The position numbers and the translations under genes were made by a program. DNA of 64,000 nt from a bacterium (lineage in GTDB: Bacteria; Krumholzibacteriota; Krumholzibacteriia; LZORAL124-64-63), in contig JAAEQC010000140.1 of NCBI GenBank assembly GCA_024231905.1, positions 62,001 to 126,000 of the forward strand, read 5' to 3'. Below the pieces are notes generated by a model. It saw nothing but the letters and a program-made list of their open reading frames with translations, made no database searches and was not told the DNA's origin. This document shows positions 36,778-44,996 of the stretch, one piece after another. Positions within the stretch are counted from its first letter, which is position 1. Every line of letters starts with the position of its first letter.

Positions 36778-36957
36778 GGTTCCAATCCATTCGGGAAGGC
36801 AGGCCGGCGATTCGGACGGGTCCGGGCAACTTATCAGCCGTCCCGGGGCCGGGCAAAGACAATCTCCCACCCCTGCTCCCGGCCTTGTGCCGCCGGTCGG
36901 TGCAGAGTATGCTGCCATCCGGTTGCCACCCTTCCACTCCGACCCGGGAGACACGAC

Positions 36958-37560
36958 ATGCGCCGAATCCTGAGCCTGTTGACGATCGCGGTGTGCGTGG
37001 CCTGCGTGACCGCGCCCGCCGTCGCCATCACCGAATCCGACACGGGCATGGAGTACCCCGATGCCATCGCCTTCGACTGCGGCGGAGAAGAACTGGCCCT
37101 GGTCGCCACCGGCACGGGCGTGCGCGAGAAGACCTTCCTCAAGGTCGACGTCTACACCATCGTCGGGTACGTGCTCGAAGGAACCACCGTGGGCGAGGCC
37201 GACGACTTCATGGTCACCCTCGACGTGCCCAAGCGCATCCGCATGGACCTGCGCCGCAGCTTCAGCCGCGAGAAGCTGGTCAAGGCCTTCACCGACGTCA
37301 TCGACAAGAACTACGACAGCCAGGACGCCTTCAGCGAGGACCTGGATACCTTCCTGACCTACTTCACGGCCGACGCCCAGGACGGCGACGTCCTCGTCTT
37401 CGACTACTGCCCGGGCACGGGCATGACGACGACGCTGAACGGCGACATGAAGGGCACTCTGGGCCAGCCCATGGCCGAGGCCCTGTGGACCGTGTGGTTC
37501 GGTCGCAAGCCGGCCAGCGGGGGGCTGAAGAAGGATCTGCTGTCGGCCCTGGAGGGCTGA
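36958..37560 (+). CDS. Exported chalcone isomerase-like protein
   Basis: 200 residues with a signal peptide (A-P-A-V-A-I). The mature part follows the bacterial chalcone-isomerase-like family: G-T-G-V-R-E-K-T-F-L-K-V-D-V-Y-T-I-V-G-Y-V near 50-75 and R-S-F-S-R-E-K-L-V-K-A-F. Bacterial members generally lack proven isomerase activity and are thought to bind fatty acids or other small lipids. A strong hairpin follows at 37583-37614. Confidence 0.78.
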   Translation: MRRILSLLTIAVCVACVTAPAVAITESDTGMEYPDAIAFDCGGEELALVATGTGVREKTFLKVDVYTIVGYVLEGTTVGEADDFMVTLDVPKRIRMDLRRSFSREKLVKAFTDVIDKNYDSQDAFSEDLDTFLTYFTADAQDGDVLVFDYCPGTGMTTTLNGDMKGTLGQPMAEALWTVWFGRKPASGGLKKDLLSALEG

Positions 37561-37582
37561 CCGGACAGAGGAGAACGAAAGA

Positions 37583-37614
37583 AACGGCGGGAGGCCTCGG
37601 GGCCTCCCGCCGTT
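37583..37614. terminator. Bidirectional hairpin between convergent genes
   Basis: A 14-bp stem (AACGGCGGGAGGCC with its complement) and a 4-nt loop. Reading leftward it is followed by TCTTTCGTTC, reading rightward by GTCATCTCT. Both flanking genes end here. Confidence 0.7.
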
Positions 37615-37640
37615 GTCATCTCTGAATCAATGCGCGCGGT

Positions 37641-38117
37641 CTAGCGGAAGTCCGCCTTGATCGCGCTCCAGCTCAGATCGTCCGCACCCACGACCGCGCA
37701 CTCGAGCCGGTCGTCCATGACGAGCAGTTTGCCGGCGGTGTTCGTGGACCAGAACGGGCTGTCCTGGGAGTAGAAGAGTCGCAGCTCCACCCGGATGTCC
37801 ATCATGCCGAAGAGCGGTATCGTCTCGTCGGTCACGTCGTTCCAGTTGGCGGCGAGGTTGTAGCTCTGCAGGACGTTGGCGTCAAGGCGCTCGAGGACTC
37901 CCTCGTCTTCGTAGCGGAAGAGCTCCGCCTGGGTCTCGTCGATGATGGTGACGACGATGCCGTAGTTGATCTCGTAGACTGCGGGATGGAATTCGACGTC
38001 GAAGGCGGCCGCATAGCCGAGGCACGATCCCTGGACACTCGATTCTCCGAACTCGGTCGCCGAGGCGAAAGCAGGCAAGAGCAGAAATCCCATTAGGGCG
38101 AACAGGATGCGACGCAT
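37641..38117 (-). CDS. Secreted protein with shared C-terminal W-S-x-I-K-A-x-F-R tag
   Basis: 158 residues. Signal peptide (cleavage near F-A-S-A), then a compact beta-rich domain with a few Cys (S-C-L-G-Y, E-C-A-V-V). No known family recognised. It ends D-D-L-S-W-S-A-I-K-A-D-F-R. Two other secreted proteins here (44997-45851 and 60122-60316) end in the same pattern though their bodies differ. This suggests a sorting or anchoring signal rather than part of the fold. Confidence 0.7.
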   Translation of the reverse strand: MRRILFALMGFLLLPAFASATEFGESSVQGSCLGYAAAFDVEFHPAVYEINYGIVVTIIDETQAELFRYEDEGVLERLDANVLQSYNLAANWNDVTDETIPLFGMMDIRVELRLFYSQDSPFWSTNTAGKLLVMDDRLECAVVGADDLSWSAIKADFR

Positions 38118-38405
38118 GATCTTTTCCTCCAGCAGAGGCGCCTCGATGGACGCCGCGTGCCTAGATGCTAGTCCCCACCGACAAATCGTACCACAATCAG
38201 CATCTAATTTCAAGAAAACCTATGAATTAGTCAATTCGCACACGAAAAGTCCGTTTTTCTAGGCGACGCTATGAGCTAACCATAGGAAAAACGACTCGCC
38301 GTATCAACCCGGACCGCAGAATCAGGAGACGGTTGCCTTCCTCTGCGCCAACATCCATGATGTCGGTGTCGCGCAAGCAGGAACCCGGCCGGATGGAGGT
38401 AACCC

Positions 38406-39542
38406 ATGAAGATCGTCGTGCTGGGCGCCGGCCTCGTTGGCGGTCCCATGGCCCGCGACCTGGCGGCGGACGAGCGGTTCGACGTGACGGTGGCGGACGT
38501 TTCTGCCCCTGCGTTGGCGTATCTGGCGGGCCTGGCGCCGGTGGCGACGGTGGTCGCCGACCTCTCCGATCCCGCCACGGTCACCTCTCTCGTGGGCGAA
38601 TACGACCTGGTAGTAGGCGCCATGCCGGGCCACCTGGGGTACGCCACCCTGGAGGCGGTCATCGCCGCCGGGCGCCCGGTGGTCGACATCGCCTTCTTCC
38701 CGGAGGACCCCTTCGCCCTGGACGAGGCCGCCCGCCGGGCCGGCGTGACCGCGGTGGTGGACTGTGGCGTCTTCCCGGGCATGGGCAGCGCTCTCATCGG
38801 CCGGGCCGCCCGTCTCTGCGACCGGTTGGACGACGTGGTGATCCACGTGGGAGGTTTGCCCGAGGTGCGGCAACAACCCTTCGAGTACCGCGCCGTGTTC
38901 TCGCCCGTGGACGTCATCGAGGAGTACACGCGCCCGGCCCGTTACCGCCGGGACGGCCTGGAGGTCATGACGCCGGCGCTGTCGGAGCCGGAACTGCTCG
39001 ACTTCCCTGGCGTCGGCACCCTCGAGGCCTTCGACACCGACGGTCTGCGCACCCTGCTGACGACCATCGACGCGCCGAACCTCCGCGAGCGCACCCTGCG
39101 CTACCCGGGCCACATCGAGAAGATGAAGCTTTTCCGGGAGTGCGGCTTCTTCGCCGAGGACCCGGTGGAGACGGCCGGCGGACCGGTCGTGCCGCGCGAC
39201 CTGACCGCCGCCCTGCTCTTTCCCATGTGGCGGCTGCCCGAGGGCGAGGGCGATTTGACGGTCCTGCGCATCCGCGTCGAGGGCGAGCAGGAAGGCCGGC
39301 CCGTGGGCTGGACCTACGATCTGCTCGACCGCTACGACCACGACCTGGGTGTGACCAGCATGGCGCGCACCACCGGTTACACGGCGACCATGACCGTCCG
39401 GGCCCTGGCCGACGGCCTCTACCGGGAGCCCGGCATCACCCCGCCCGAGTACCTGGGACGGGTGCCTGGCTGCGTGCCCTATCTCCTGGAGGGATTGGCG
39501 GCCCGGGGCATCGTCTACCGGGAAACGCGGACCGGAATCTGA
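38406..39542 (+). CDS. Saccharopine dehydrogenase family oxidoreductase
   Basis: 378 residues. A Rossmann nucleotide site V-V-L-G-A-G-L-V-G-G is at the N-terminus and D-C-G-V-F-P-G-M-G at about 120. The C-terminal half has the saccharopine-dehydrogenase fold (L-R-Y-P-G-H-I-E-K-M-K). Length and the 'Y-P-G-H' motif are closest to lysine 6-dehydrogenase-type members, which oxidise the lysine side chain with NAD. The substrate is not certain. GGAGGT lies just before the ATG. Confidence 0.8.
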   Translation: MKIVVLGAGLVGGPMARDLAADERFDVTVADVSAPALAYLAGLAPVATVVADLSDPATVTSLVGEYDLVVGAMPGHLGYATLEAVIAAGRPVVDIAFFPEDPFALDEAARRAGVTAVVDCGVFPGMGSALIGRAARLCDRLDDVVIHVGGLPEVRQQPFEYRAVFSPVDVIEEYTRPARYRRDGLEVMTPALSEPELLDFPGVGTLEAFDTDGLRTLLTTIDAPNLRERTLRYPGHIEKMKLFRECGFFAEDPVETAGGPVVPRDLTAALLFPMWRLPEGEGDLTVLRIRVEGEQEGRPVGWTYDLLDRYDHDLGVTSMARTTGYTATMTVRALADGLYREPGITPPEYLGRVPGCVPYLLEGLAARGIVYRETRTGI

Positions 39543-39621
39543 CCGGTCAGGCTCGAACATCTTGGCGGGGAGCGGTCCAGCCCCTATCCTGGGAGTTCCC
39601 CCAAGCAAAGCGGAGACGCGC

Positions 39622-41418
39622 ATGCGCAACATCGCCCTGAGCATCCTCGAAGCAGCCGCCCACCACGGCGAGTCCGTCGCCCTGCGCCAGCGCCGGGACG
39701 GCGGCTTCCGCGACATTTCCTACGCCCGTATGGCGGATATGGTCGAGCGCACCGCCGCCGGCCTCGTGGGCCTGGGCGTCCAGCCCGGCGACCGGGTCGG
39801 CATCTTCTCGCCCAACCTGCCCGAGTGGATCGTGACCGATCTGGCGGTCTTCTCCATCCGCGCCGTGTCCGTGCCCATCTACGCCACCAACACGGCGGAG
39901 CAGGCCCGGCAGATCGTCGAGGACTCGGGACTGCGGATCCTCTGTGTGGGCCAGCAGAAGGAACTGGAAGCGACCCTCGCCTTCGCCGACGACTGCCCCC
40001 AGGTTGAGACCATCATCACCCTGGACCGGAAAGTGACGTCGGCCGACCCACGGGTCCGGCCCCTGGAGCAATTCGCGGAGGCTCCGATCCCGTCCACTGC
40101 CGCCGACGAGATCGCCCTGCGCCGCGCCGCCGCCACGGACGATGACCTGGCCACCATCATCTACACCTCCGGCACCACCGGTGAGCCCAAGGGCGTCCTC
40201 TTGCGGCACCGGAACTTCGTCAACCAGTACACGTCGGTGGACAGGCTCTTCCAGGTGGACGAGACCGACCGCTCCCTCTGCTTCCTGCCCCTGAGCCACG
40301 TCTATGAACGCACCTGGACCGCCTACGTGCTGCTCAAGGGCGCCACCAACACGATCCTGTCCAACCCGCGCGAAGTGGTGAACGCCCTGGCCGAGACCAG
40401 GCCCACGGTCATGGTCTCGGCGCCCCGGCTGTACGAGAAGGTGCACGCGGCCATCACCGCGCGGGTGGAATCGGCACCGCCCCTCAGGCGGAAGATCTTC
40501 GCCTGGGCCATGAAGGTGGGCGACGAATATTGGCGCGGGCACTATGCGGGTGAAGCGCCTGGCATGGGTTTGAAGATCCGCCACGCCCTGGCCGACCGGC
40601 TGGTGCTGCGCAAGTTGCAGGCGGTCATGGGCGGACCCAAGAATTTCCTGTCCTCGGGCGGCGCGCCGCTGGCCAAGGAAGTGGAGGAGTTCTTCCTGTC
40701 CATGGGCCTGCTCGTCTGCCAGGGCTACGGCCTGACCGAGACCGCGCCCATGCTCACCTGCAACTCGCCGGGCGCCTTCCGCTTCGGCACCGTGGGCACG
40801 CCCATCGACGGCGTGGAGATCCGCACGGGACCGGAGGGGGAGATCGAGGTGCGCGGCCCCAACGTCACCGAAGGCTACTACGGCCGCCCCGAGGCCACGG
40901 CGCGGTCCTTCCGCGACGGCTGGTTCCGCACCGGGGACGTGGGCCATGTGGACGACGACGGCTACGTGGTCATCACCGACCGCATCAAGGACATCATCGT
41001 CACCTCGGGCGGGAAGAACGTGGCGCCTCAGCGCATCGAGTGCGTGGTGGGCAAGGACCACTACATCGACCAGCTGGCCGTGGTGGGTGACCGCCGCAAA
41101 TTCATCGGCGCCATCGTGGTGCCGGCCTTCGAGGCCCTCAAGGAATTCGCCGCGTCGCGCCGTCTGAAGTTCAACACAGAGGACGATCTGATCAAGCTGC
41201 CCGAGGTGGTCGAGCTGTACCGGGACCGCATCCGCGCCCAGTGCGCCAACCTGGCGCCATTCGAGAAGGTCAAGCGCTTCACCCTGGTGGCCAGGCAGTT
41301 CTCCATGGCTGCGGGGGAGATCACGCCGACTTTGAAGATCCGCCGGCGGGTGGTGGCGGAGAAGTACCGGGAGATCATCGACCGCATGTACAGGCCGGAG
41401 CCCAACGAGGGCGACTGA
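39622..41418 (+). CDS. Long-chain acyl-CoA synthetase (AMP-forming)
   Basis: 598 residues. The AMP-binding signature Y-T-S-G-T-T-G-E-P-K-G is at about 185, with Y-G-L-T-E-T-A-P at about 375, the hinge T-G-D-V-G, and the G-K-N-V-A-P lysine region. Y-E-R and long linkers match FadD15-type synthetases, which activate fatty acids with ATP and CoA. ATG 39622 has CGGAGA upstream. It converges on the DUF523 gene with 2 bp between stops. Confidence 0.88.
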   Translation: MRNIALSILEAAAHHGESVALRQRRDGGFRDISYARMADMVERTAAGLVGLGVQPGDRVGIFSPNLPEWIVTDLAVFSIRAVSVPIYATNTAEQARQIVEDSGLRILCVGQQKELEATLAFADDCPQVETIITLDRKVTSADPRVRPLEQFAEAPIPSTAADEIALRRAAATDDDLATIIYTSGTTGEPKGVLLRHRNFVNQYTSVDRLFQVDETDRSLCFLPLSHVYERTWTAYVLLKGATNTILSNPREVVNALAETRPTVMVSAPRLYEKVHAAITARVESAPPLRRKIFAWAMKVGDEYWRGHYAGEAPGMGLKIRHALADRLVLRKLQAVMGGPKNFLSSGGAPLAKEVEEFFLSMGLLVCQGYGLTETAPMLTCNSPGAFRFGTVGTPIDGVEIRTGPEGEIEVRGPNVTEGYYGRPEATARSFRDGWFRTGDVGHVDDDGYVVITDRIKDIIVTSGGKNVAPQRIECVVGKDHYIDQLAVVGDRRKFIGAIVVPAFEALKEFAASRRLKFNTEDDLIKLPEVVELYRDRIRAQCANLAPFEKVKRFTLVARQFSMAAGEITPTLKIRRRVVAEKYREIIDRMYRPEPNEGD

Positions 41419-41420
41419 AA

Positions 41421-41945
41421 TCAGGCCCGGGTGCGGTGGTAGGTCTCGACCCGGGCCAGGAATGCTTCCCGCGATTCGGGGTCCTGAAGGTCGGTCTCCT
41501 CGGCCACCGGCAGGTCCGGGAAGCGCCGGGCGATCTCCATGGCGAAGAGCCCCCTTCCTTCTCTCCGGACGGTCCCGTCCTCCTGGTGCAGCTTCACGTC
41601 CACGACCCCGCAACTGGGTGAGCGGCTTTTGAAGACGTAGCCGCTCAGTCCGGCCGCCTCCAGTTCGTCGCAGCACCCGGCGGCCCAGGTGTTCATGCGG
41701 TCGGTCCAGTCGGTGCGCGTGTGGGTGCCGAGCATGCGTGGCGCGGTGGTCCCGCCCCACAGGTCCACCGTTTCCCGCGGCGTGCCCATGCCCAGTTCAT
41801 CCTCGGGACAGACCGGCACGAGTTCGTAGCGCTCGGCGAGGATGTCGGCCACCACGACGTCGCGGGCGTGCTCCCCGTCGTAGCGGGTCCGGTGGCCCAG
41901 CAGGCAGGCGCTCACGCCGATCCTGATGCCTGAGGTGTCGGGCAT
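41421..41945 (-). CDS. DUF523 protein
   Basis: 174 residues. The opening I-G-V-S-A-C-L-L-G, then V-P-V-C-P-E, L-G-x-P-R-E and K-S-R-S-P-S-C-G are the conserved cysteine motifs of DUF523, a widespread family of unknown chemistry that probably binds metal or performs sulfur/nucleotide chemistry. ATG 41945 has the AAAGGG ribosome site 6 nt upstream; the alternative ATG 41951 overlaps the cupin stop. Translationally coupled to the cupin gene. Confidence 0.82.
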   Translation of the reverse strand: MPDTSGIRIGVSACLLGHRTRYDGEHARDVVVADILAERYELVPVCPEDELGMGTPRETVDLWGGTTAPRMLGTHTRTDWTDRMNTWAAGCCDELEAAGLSGYVFKSRSPSCGVVDVKLHQEDGTVRREGRGLFAMEIARRFPDLPVAEETDLQDPESREAFLARVETYHRTRA

Positions 41946-41947
41946 GG

Positions 41948-42247
41948 TCATCCCTTTCCCGTGTCGGGCAGATCCCAGAGTACGACCTCGGTCGGGTCGC
42001 GTCCCTCGATGGTGAAACGATCCTGCCGCGAGACGTACGCGCCGTCGCCGCCACCGAGATCCTGGCCGTCCAGCCGGGCGGACCCCGTAGCTACATGGAG
42101 CCACGCGCCACGTCCCGAAGCAAGATCGAAAGCGACCTGCTGTCCCGGGGAGAAGCGTCCGGCGAGGAGCCGCACGTCCTGCCCGATGGTGTCGAAGCCG
42201 CCGCCGCCCTGGATGACGTCCTGGTTGACGACGCGCAGGGTGATCAT
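41948..42247 (-). CDS. Stand-alone quercetinase-type C-terminal cupin
   Basis: 99 residues. They match only the C-terminal half of pirin/YhhW bicupins: D-V-R-L-L-A-G-R-F, G-R-G-A-W-L-H-V-A-T-G, L-G-G-G-D-G-A-Y-V and V-L-W-D-L-P. The metal-binding N-terminal half is absent. It is not a simple truncation by decay, because AAAGGAGG lies 6 nt before its own ATG and it is coupled to DUF523. Divergent from the HTH gene across a shared promoter region. Confidence 0.72.
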   Translation of the reverse strand: MITLRVVNQDVIQGGGGFDTIGQDVRLLAGRFSPGQQVAFDLASGRGAWLHVATGSARLDGQDLGGGDGAYVSRQDRFTIEGRDPTEVVLWDLPDTGKG

Positions 42248-42344
42248 GATGGTCCTCCTTTGGCTGTCATGCTCGGGACGTGGGCGGATTCCGCAAGCGG
42301 TTCGACCGGTCAAACGCGTTCCCGATAAGCGTTTAAAATATATT

Positions 42345-42393
42345 GATATTTTAATTTAAAAATATCGACAAATTTGAATCATATTTGTATCTT
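42345..42393 (+). promoter_or_regulatory. HTH gene promoter with two inverted repeats, leaderless layout
   Basis: TCGACA (42365-42370), 17 nt, TATCTT (42388-42393); the predicted start is at 42400-42401, on the ATG, with no ribosome site. GATATTTT-N6-AAAATATC (42345-42366) overlaps the -35, and ACAAAT-N9-ATTTGT (42368-42388) fills the spacer. Either may be the autoregulatory operator and may also control the divergent cupin operon. Confidence 0.55.
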
Positions 42394-42400
42394 GTTGAGC

Positions 42401-43015
42401 ATGAACACAAAACGATGCAAGACCAAGAAGATCGACCGACCCGAACAGCGGGCCGCGTTGGCTTCGCCCCTCAGGCTCGAGATCCTGGGGTTGTTCACCC
42501 ACGGCGACGCCCTGGCCATAGCGGACATGGCCGCCCTCATGGGGCGCAAGGCCGGATCCCTCTACCACCACGTGGGCATCCTCGAAAAGGCCGACCTACT
42601 GGAGCGGGTGGGCACCCGCCCCAAAGGCAAGCGGCACGAGGCGCTCTTCGGTCTCACCGCCGGCCGGTTCGAGGTCGACGCACCCGCCGATCAGGACGAG
42701 GCCATCGACCATGCGGTCAAGGCCATGGCCTCGGCATTCCGCATGACGGAGCGCGACCTGGAGGCGGCTCTGCGCGACCGGGCCGCTCGCCAGGAGGGAC
42801 GCGACCGCAACATGTATGCGGCCCGTCTCCATATGCGGGCGTCGCCGAAGCTGTTGGCGGCGATCAACGAGCATCTGTCGGCCATCGAGGACTTGCTGCA
42901 GGCGGACGCCGCCGGCGAAGCCGAGCCCTCGACGGACGCCGAGCATCTTTCACTGACTATTGCACTGCTGCCGATCAAGGGACGCAGCCGCAAAGAACCC
43001 CACCAAGGCGGCTAA
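42401..43015 (+). CDS. ArsR-like winged-helix regulator
   Basis: 204 residues. HTH region (A-L-A-S-P-L-R-L-E-I-L-G-L-F, L-Y-H-H-V-G-I-L-E-K-A-D-L-L) of the ArsR/HTH_20 kind, followed by a longer helical domain with no metal-binding Cys pair, so the ligand is not clearly a metal. ATG 42401 is chosen for the motif and promoter position. The CPBP protease gene starts 1 bp after its stop, so the two are co-expressed. Confidence 0.78.
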   Translation: MNTKRCKTKKIDRPEQRAALASPLRLEILGLFTHGDALAIADMAALMGRKAGSLYHHVGILEKADLLERVGTRPKGKRHEALFGLTAGRFEVDAPADQDEAIDHAVKAMASAFRMTERDLEAALRDRAARQEGRDRNMYAARLHMRASPKLLAAINEHLSAIEDLLQADAAGEAEPSTDAEHLSLTIALLPIKGRSRKEPHQGG

Positions 43016-43016
43016 T

Positions 43017-43757
43017 ATGAATTGGCAAACTCTCGGCATCTTTGGTATCGTCGTCATCCTGTTCCTGACCGTGGCCATGCCGCTATTGGGGATCTGGGAC
43101 TTCCGGCGTTTCCTGCGTCACCTGGCCGAAGGCCGGGCCGACGCCCGCACCAGCGCCTACCGGTGGGTCCTCTTCATGGAGTGGACCCTGACTCTGGTCA
43201 TCGCCGGCTGGTGGTTGGCGGACGGCCGGGGGCTGAGCGATCTGGGCCTCGTGCCGGCCGTGGACGGCTGGCAGTGGTTGGCCGTGGGACTGGGACTGGC
43301 GGCCACGGTCTTCATGATCGGGCAGATGGTCGTCGTGCTCCGCAAACCCTCCGAATTGGAGCGGTTGCGGGAGCAGGTAGGTGAGGTGGCGGCCCTCGGT
43401 CCGCATACCGAAGCCGAGGGCCGGCTCTTCACCCTGGTGTGCGTCACCGCCGGTGTGTGCGAGGAGATCATCTACCGGGGCGTCCTGCTGGCGGTCCTGG
43501 CCCAGGCTTTCGGGATCTGGACGGCGATGGTCGTGAGCTCGGTGATCTTCGGCCTGGGCCACGCCTATCAGGGACCGGCGGGCATCGCCAAGACGTCGCT
43601 GATAGGTCTGGTCATGGCCCTGCTGGCCGTGTTCTCAGGCTCGCTGTTCGTACCCATGGTGCTGCACGCAGTCGTCGATTTGACCAGCGGGCGGTTGATG
43701 GCTGCGGCGAACAGTCAGGAGGCGGCTCCGACCGGCGCTGTGGAATCGACTTGCTGA
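43017..43757 (+). CDS. CPBP family intramembrane metalloprotease
   Basis: 246 residues, about seven membrane helices. The Abi/CPBP motifs are present: E-E-I-I-Y-R-G (EExxxR), F-G-L-G-H and a later L-H-A-V-V-D. Members are Rce1-related glutamic-type intramembrane proteases, in bacteria often linked with peptide immunity or membrane stress. The target is unknown. Co-transcribed with the HTH gene; converges on the nitrilase gene. Confidence 0.85.
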   Translation: MNWQTLGIFGIVVILFLTVAMPLLGIWDFRRFLRHLAEGRADARTSAYRWVLFMEWTLTLVIAGWWLADGRGLSDLGLVPAVDGWQWLAVGLGLAATVFMIGQMVVVLRKPSELERLREQVGEVAALGPHTEAEGRLFTLVCVTAGVCEEIIYRGVLLAVLAQAFGIWTAMVVSSVIFGLGHAYQGPAGIAKTSLIGLVMALLAVFSGSLFVPMVLHAVVDLTSGRLMAAANSQEAAPTGAVESTC

Positions 43758-43778
43758 TCGTTCGAAGTGTGGCGGTGA

Positions 43779-44621
43779 CTATTTCGGATTCAGCCATTCG
43801 CCGTACAGATCGGGACGGCGGTCCCTGAGGAACAGCTTCCGCGCGTGGGACTCCCGGCAGGCGGACATGTCCACGTCGTAGTGGAGGATCTCGTCGGTCC
43901 CTTCGCCCGCCCGGGCCAGCACCCGGCCGTCGGGCCCACACACGAAGCTCTCACCGGCGAAGGTGAGATGTTCCTCCTCGCCGACGCGATTGCACAGGGC
44001 CGTGTAGTAGCCGTTCTGGAACGCCGCCACCCTCATCTCCGCCTCGTACAACCCCTCAGGCCACTCGCCCACCGCCCCGGCCTGGGGCACGATCACCAGT
44101 TCCGCCCCCGACACGGCCAGGGCGCGCATGTATTCGGGATAATGCCGGTCGTAGCAGATGGCCACGCCCAGGCGCCCAACCCAGGTGTCGTACACAGGCG
44201 CGCCCGTGTCGCCGGGGGTATAGAAACCCTGCTCGTGGAAGTGCTCGTAGTCGGTGATGTGGATCATGCGCGTGATGCCGAGGATGGTGCCGTCGCCGTC
44301 GATGACCGGGGAGGAGTCGTAGGTCAGAGGATGGGCGCCGCCCACGTCGGGCCCCTGCTCGAAGAGGTTGGGGACGATGACCACGCCGTGCTTCCTGGCC
44401 AGGGCGCAGAAGGCGTCGGTGGTGGGGCCGGGGATGGGCTCGGCCTTGGCCACCAGTTCGGGCGTGGCCTGAAACTGGGGCCAGAAGCGGGTGAAGGCCA
44501 GCTCGGCGAAGCAGATCAGCTCGGCGCCGTCGGAGATGGCCACCTCGGCGGCGGCGAAGCCCCGTTCGAAGTTCTCCGCCGGGTCCGGACCGGCGTGTTG
44601 CTGGACGAGAGCGATATTCAT
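43779..44621 (-). CDS. Nitrilase-superfamily C-N hydrolase, catalytic Lys not evident
   Basis: 280 residues of nitrilase fold. The triad Glu is E40 (C-F-A-E-L) and the nucleophile is C156 (A-I-C-Y-D-R-H-Y-P-E), a context like N-carbamoylputrescine or beta-ureidopropionase amidases. The segment that carries the Lys (usually Y-R-K-M-H-I) reads I-T-R-M-I-H-I, so the lysine is replaced by Met or shifted to Arg. It may be an atypical active enzyme or a binding protein. GGAGGT precedes the ATG. Confidence 0.78.
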   Translation of the reverse strand: MNIALVQQHAGPDPAENFERGFAAAEVAISDGAELICFAELAFTRFWPQFQATPELVAKAEPIPGPTTDAFCALARKHGVVIVPNLFEQGPDVGGAHPLTYDSSPVIDGDGTILGITRMIHITDYEHFHEQGFYTPGDTGAPVYDTWVGRLGVAICYDRHYPEYMRALAVSGAELVIVPQAGAVGEWPEGLYEAEMRVAAFQNGYYTALCNRVGEEEHLTFAGESFVCGPDGRVLARAGEGTDEILHYDVDMSACRESHARKLFLRDRRPDLYGEWLNPK

Positions 44622-44700
44622 GGGCGGACCTCCGGGGCGGTCGGTGCGTCGAGGGCTTGCCTGGGAGAGTACCGCCGCCGCCGCGAGACCGCCAGCGGAA

Positions 44701-44730
44701 GGCCGGGCCCGGGTCGCCTCGGGCCCGGCC
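44701..44730 (-). terminator. GC-rich hairpin after the gene remnant
   Basis: 11-bp perfect stem (GGCCGGGCCCG with its complement), 8-nt loop, followed leftward by TTCC only. It lies 11 bp after the remnant's stop codon, where a terminator would have been. Confidence 0.45.
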
Positions 44731-44741
44731 GTCGATCGGGG

Positions 44742-44940
44742 CTATCGGTTGCGGAACACGGCTTTCACGTCGCCCCGACTAGTAGCTTCGGCGGGCATGA
44801 GCAACTGGACCTCGTAGCCTCCGAGAATCTGGATCGGCCCGCCGGGGCGAAGTTCGTTGGGTCGCTGCAGACCAGATGCATGGTGTGCTGGAATCGGGCC
44901 TGAGACGCTGTGAGGGTGGACTGGGACGGATCGGCGGGGG
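44742..44940 (-). pseudogene. Frameshifted 3' remnant of an unknown gene
   Basis: Minus-strand frame P-A-D-P-S-Q-S-T-L-T-A-S-Q-A-R-F continues to M-H-L-V-C-S-D-P-T-N-F-A-P-A-G. The sense then carries on in another frame as G-G-P-I-Q-I-L-G-G-Y-E-V-Q-L-L-M to a TAG at 44742. The two parts read as one protein after a single-base shift. No start codon or family recognised. A hairpin follows. Confidence 0.4.
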
Positions 44941-44941
44941 G

Positions 44942-44976
44942 TACAAGAGAAAGGAGGCGGGCTGCAGCCCGCCTCC
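44942..44976 (-). terminator. Rho-independent terminator of the tagged FWKKHPEAWP gene
   Basis: 10-bp stem GGAGGCGGGC/GCCCGCCTCC around TGCA (44953-44976), followed on the minus strand by TTTCTCTTGT. It lies 20 bp after the stop codon. Confidence 0.75.
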
Positions 44977-44996
44977 CCGTTCCACCATCGTGGTCG

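Larger units (their letters stand above)
44622..44996. other. Intergenic region with remnant and two terminators
   Basis: About 375 bp without an intact gene. It contains a hairpin at 44701-44730, a frameshifted gene remnant at 44742-44940 and a terminator at 44953-44976, all read on the minus strand. Confidence 0.55.
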
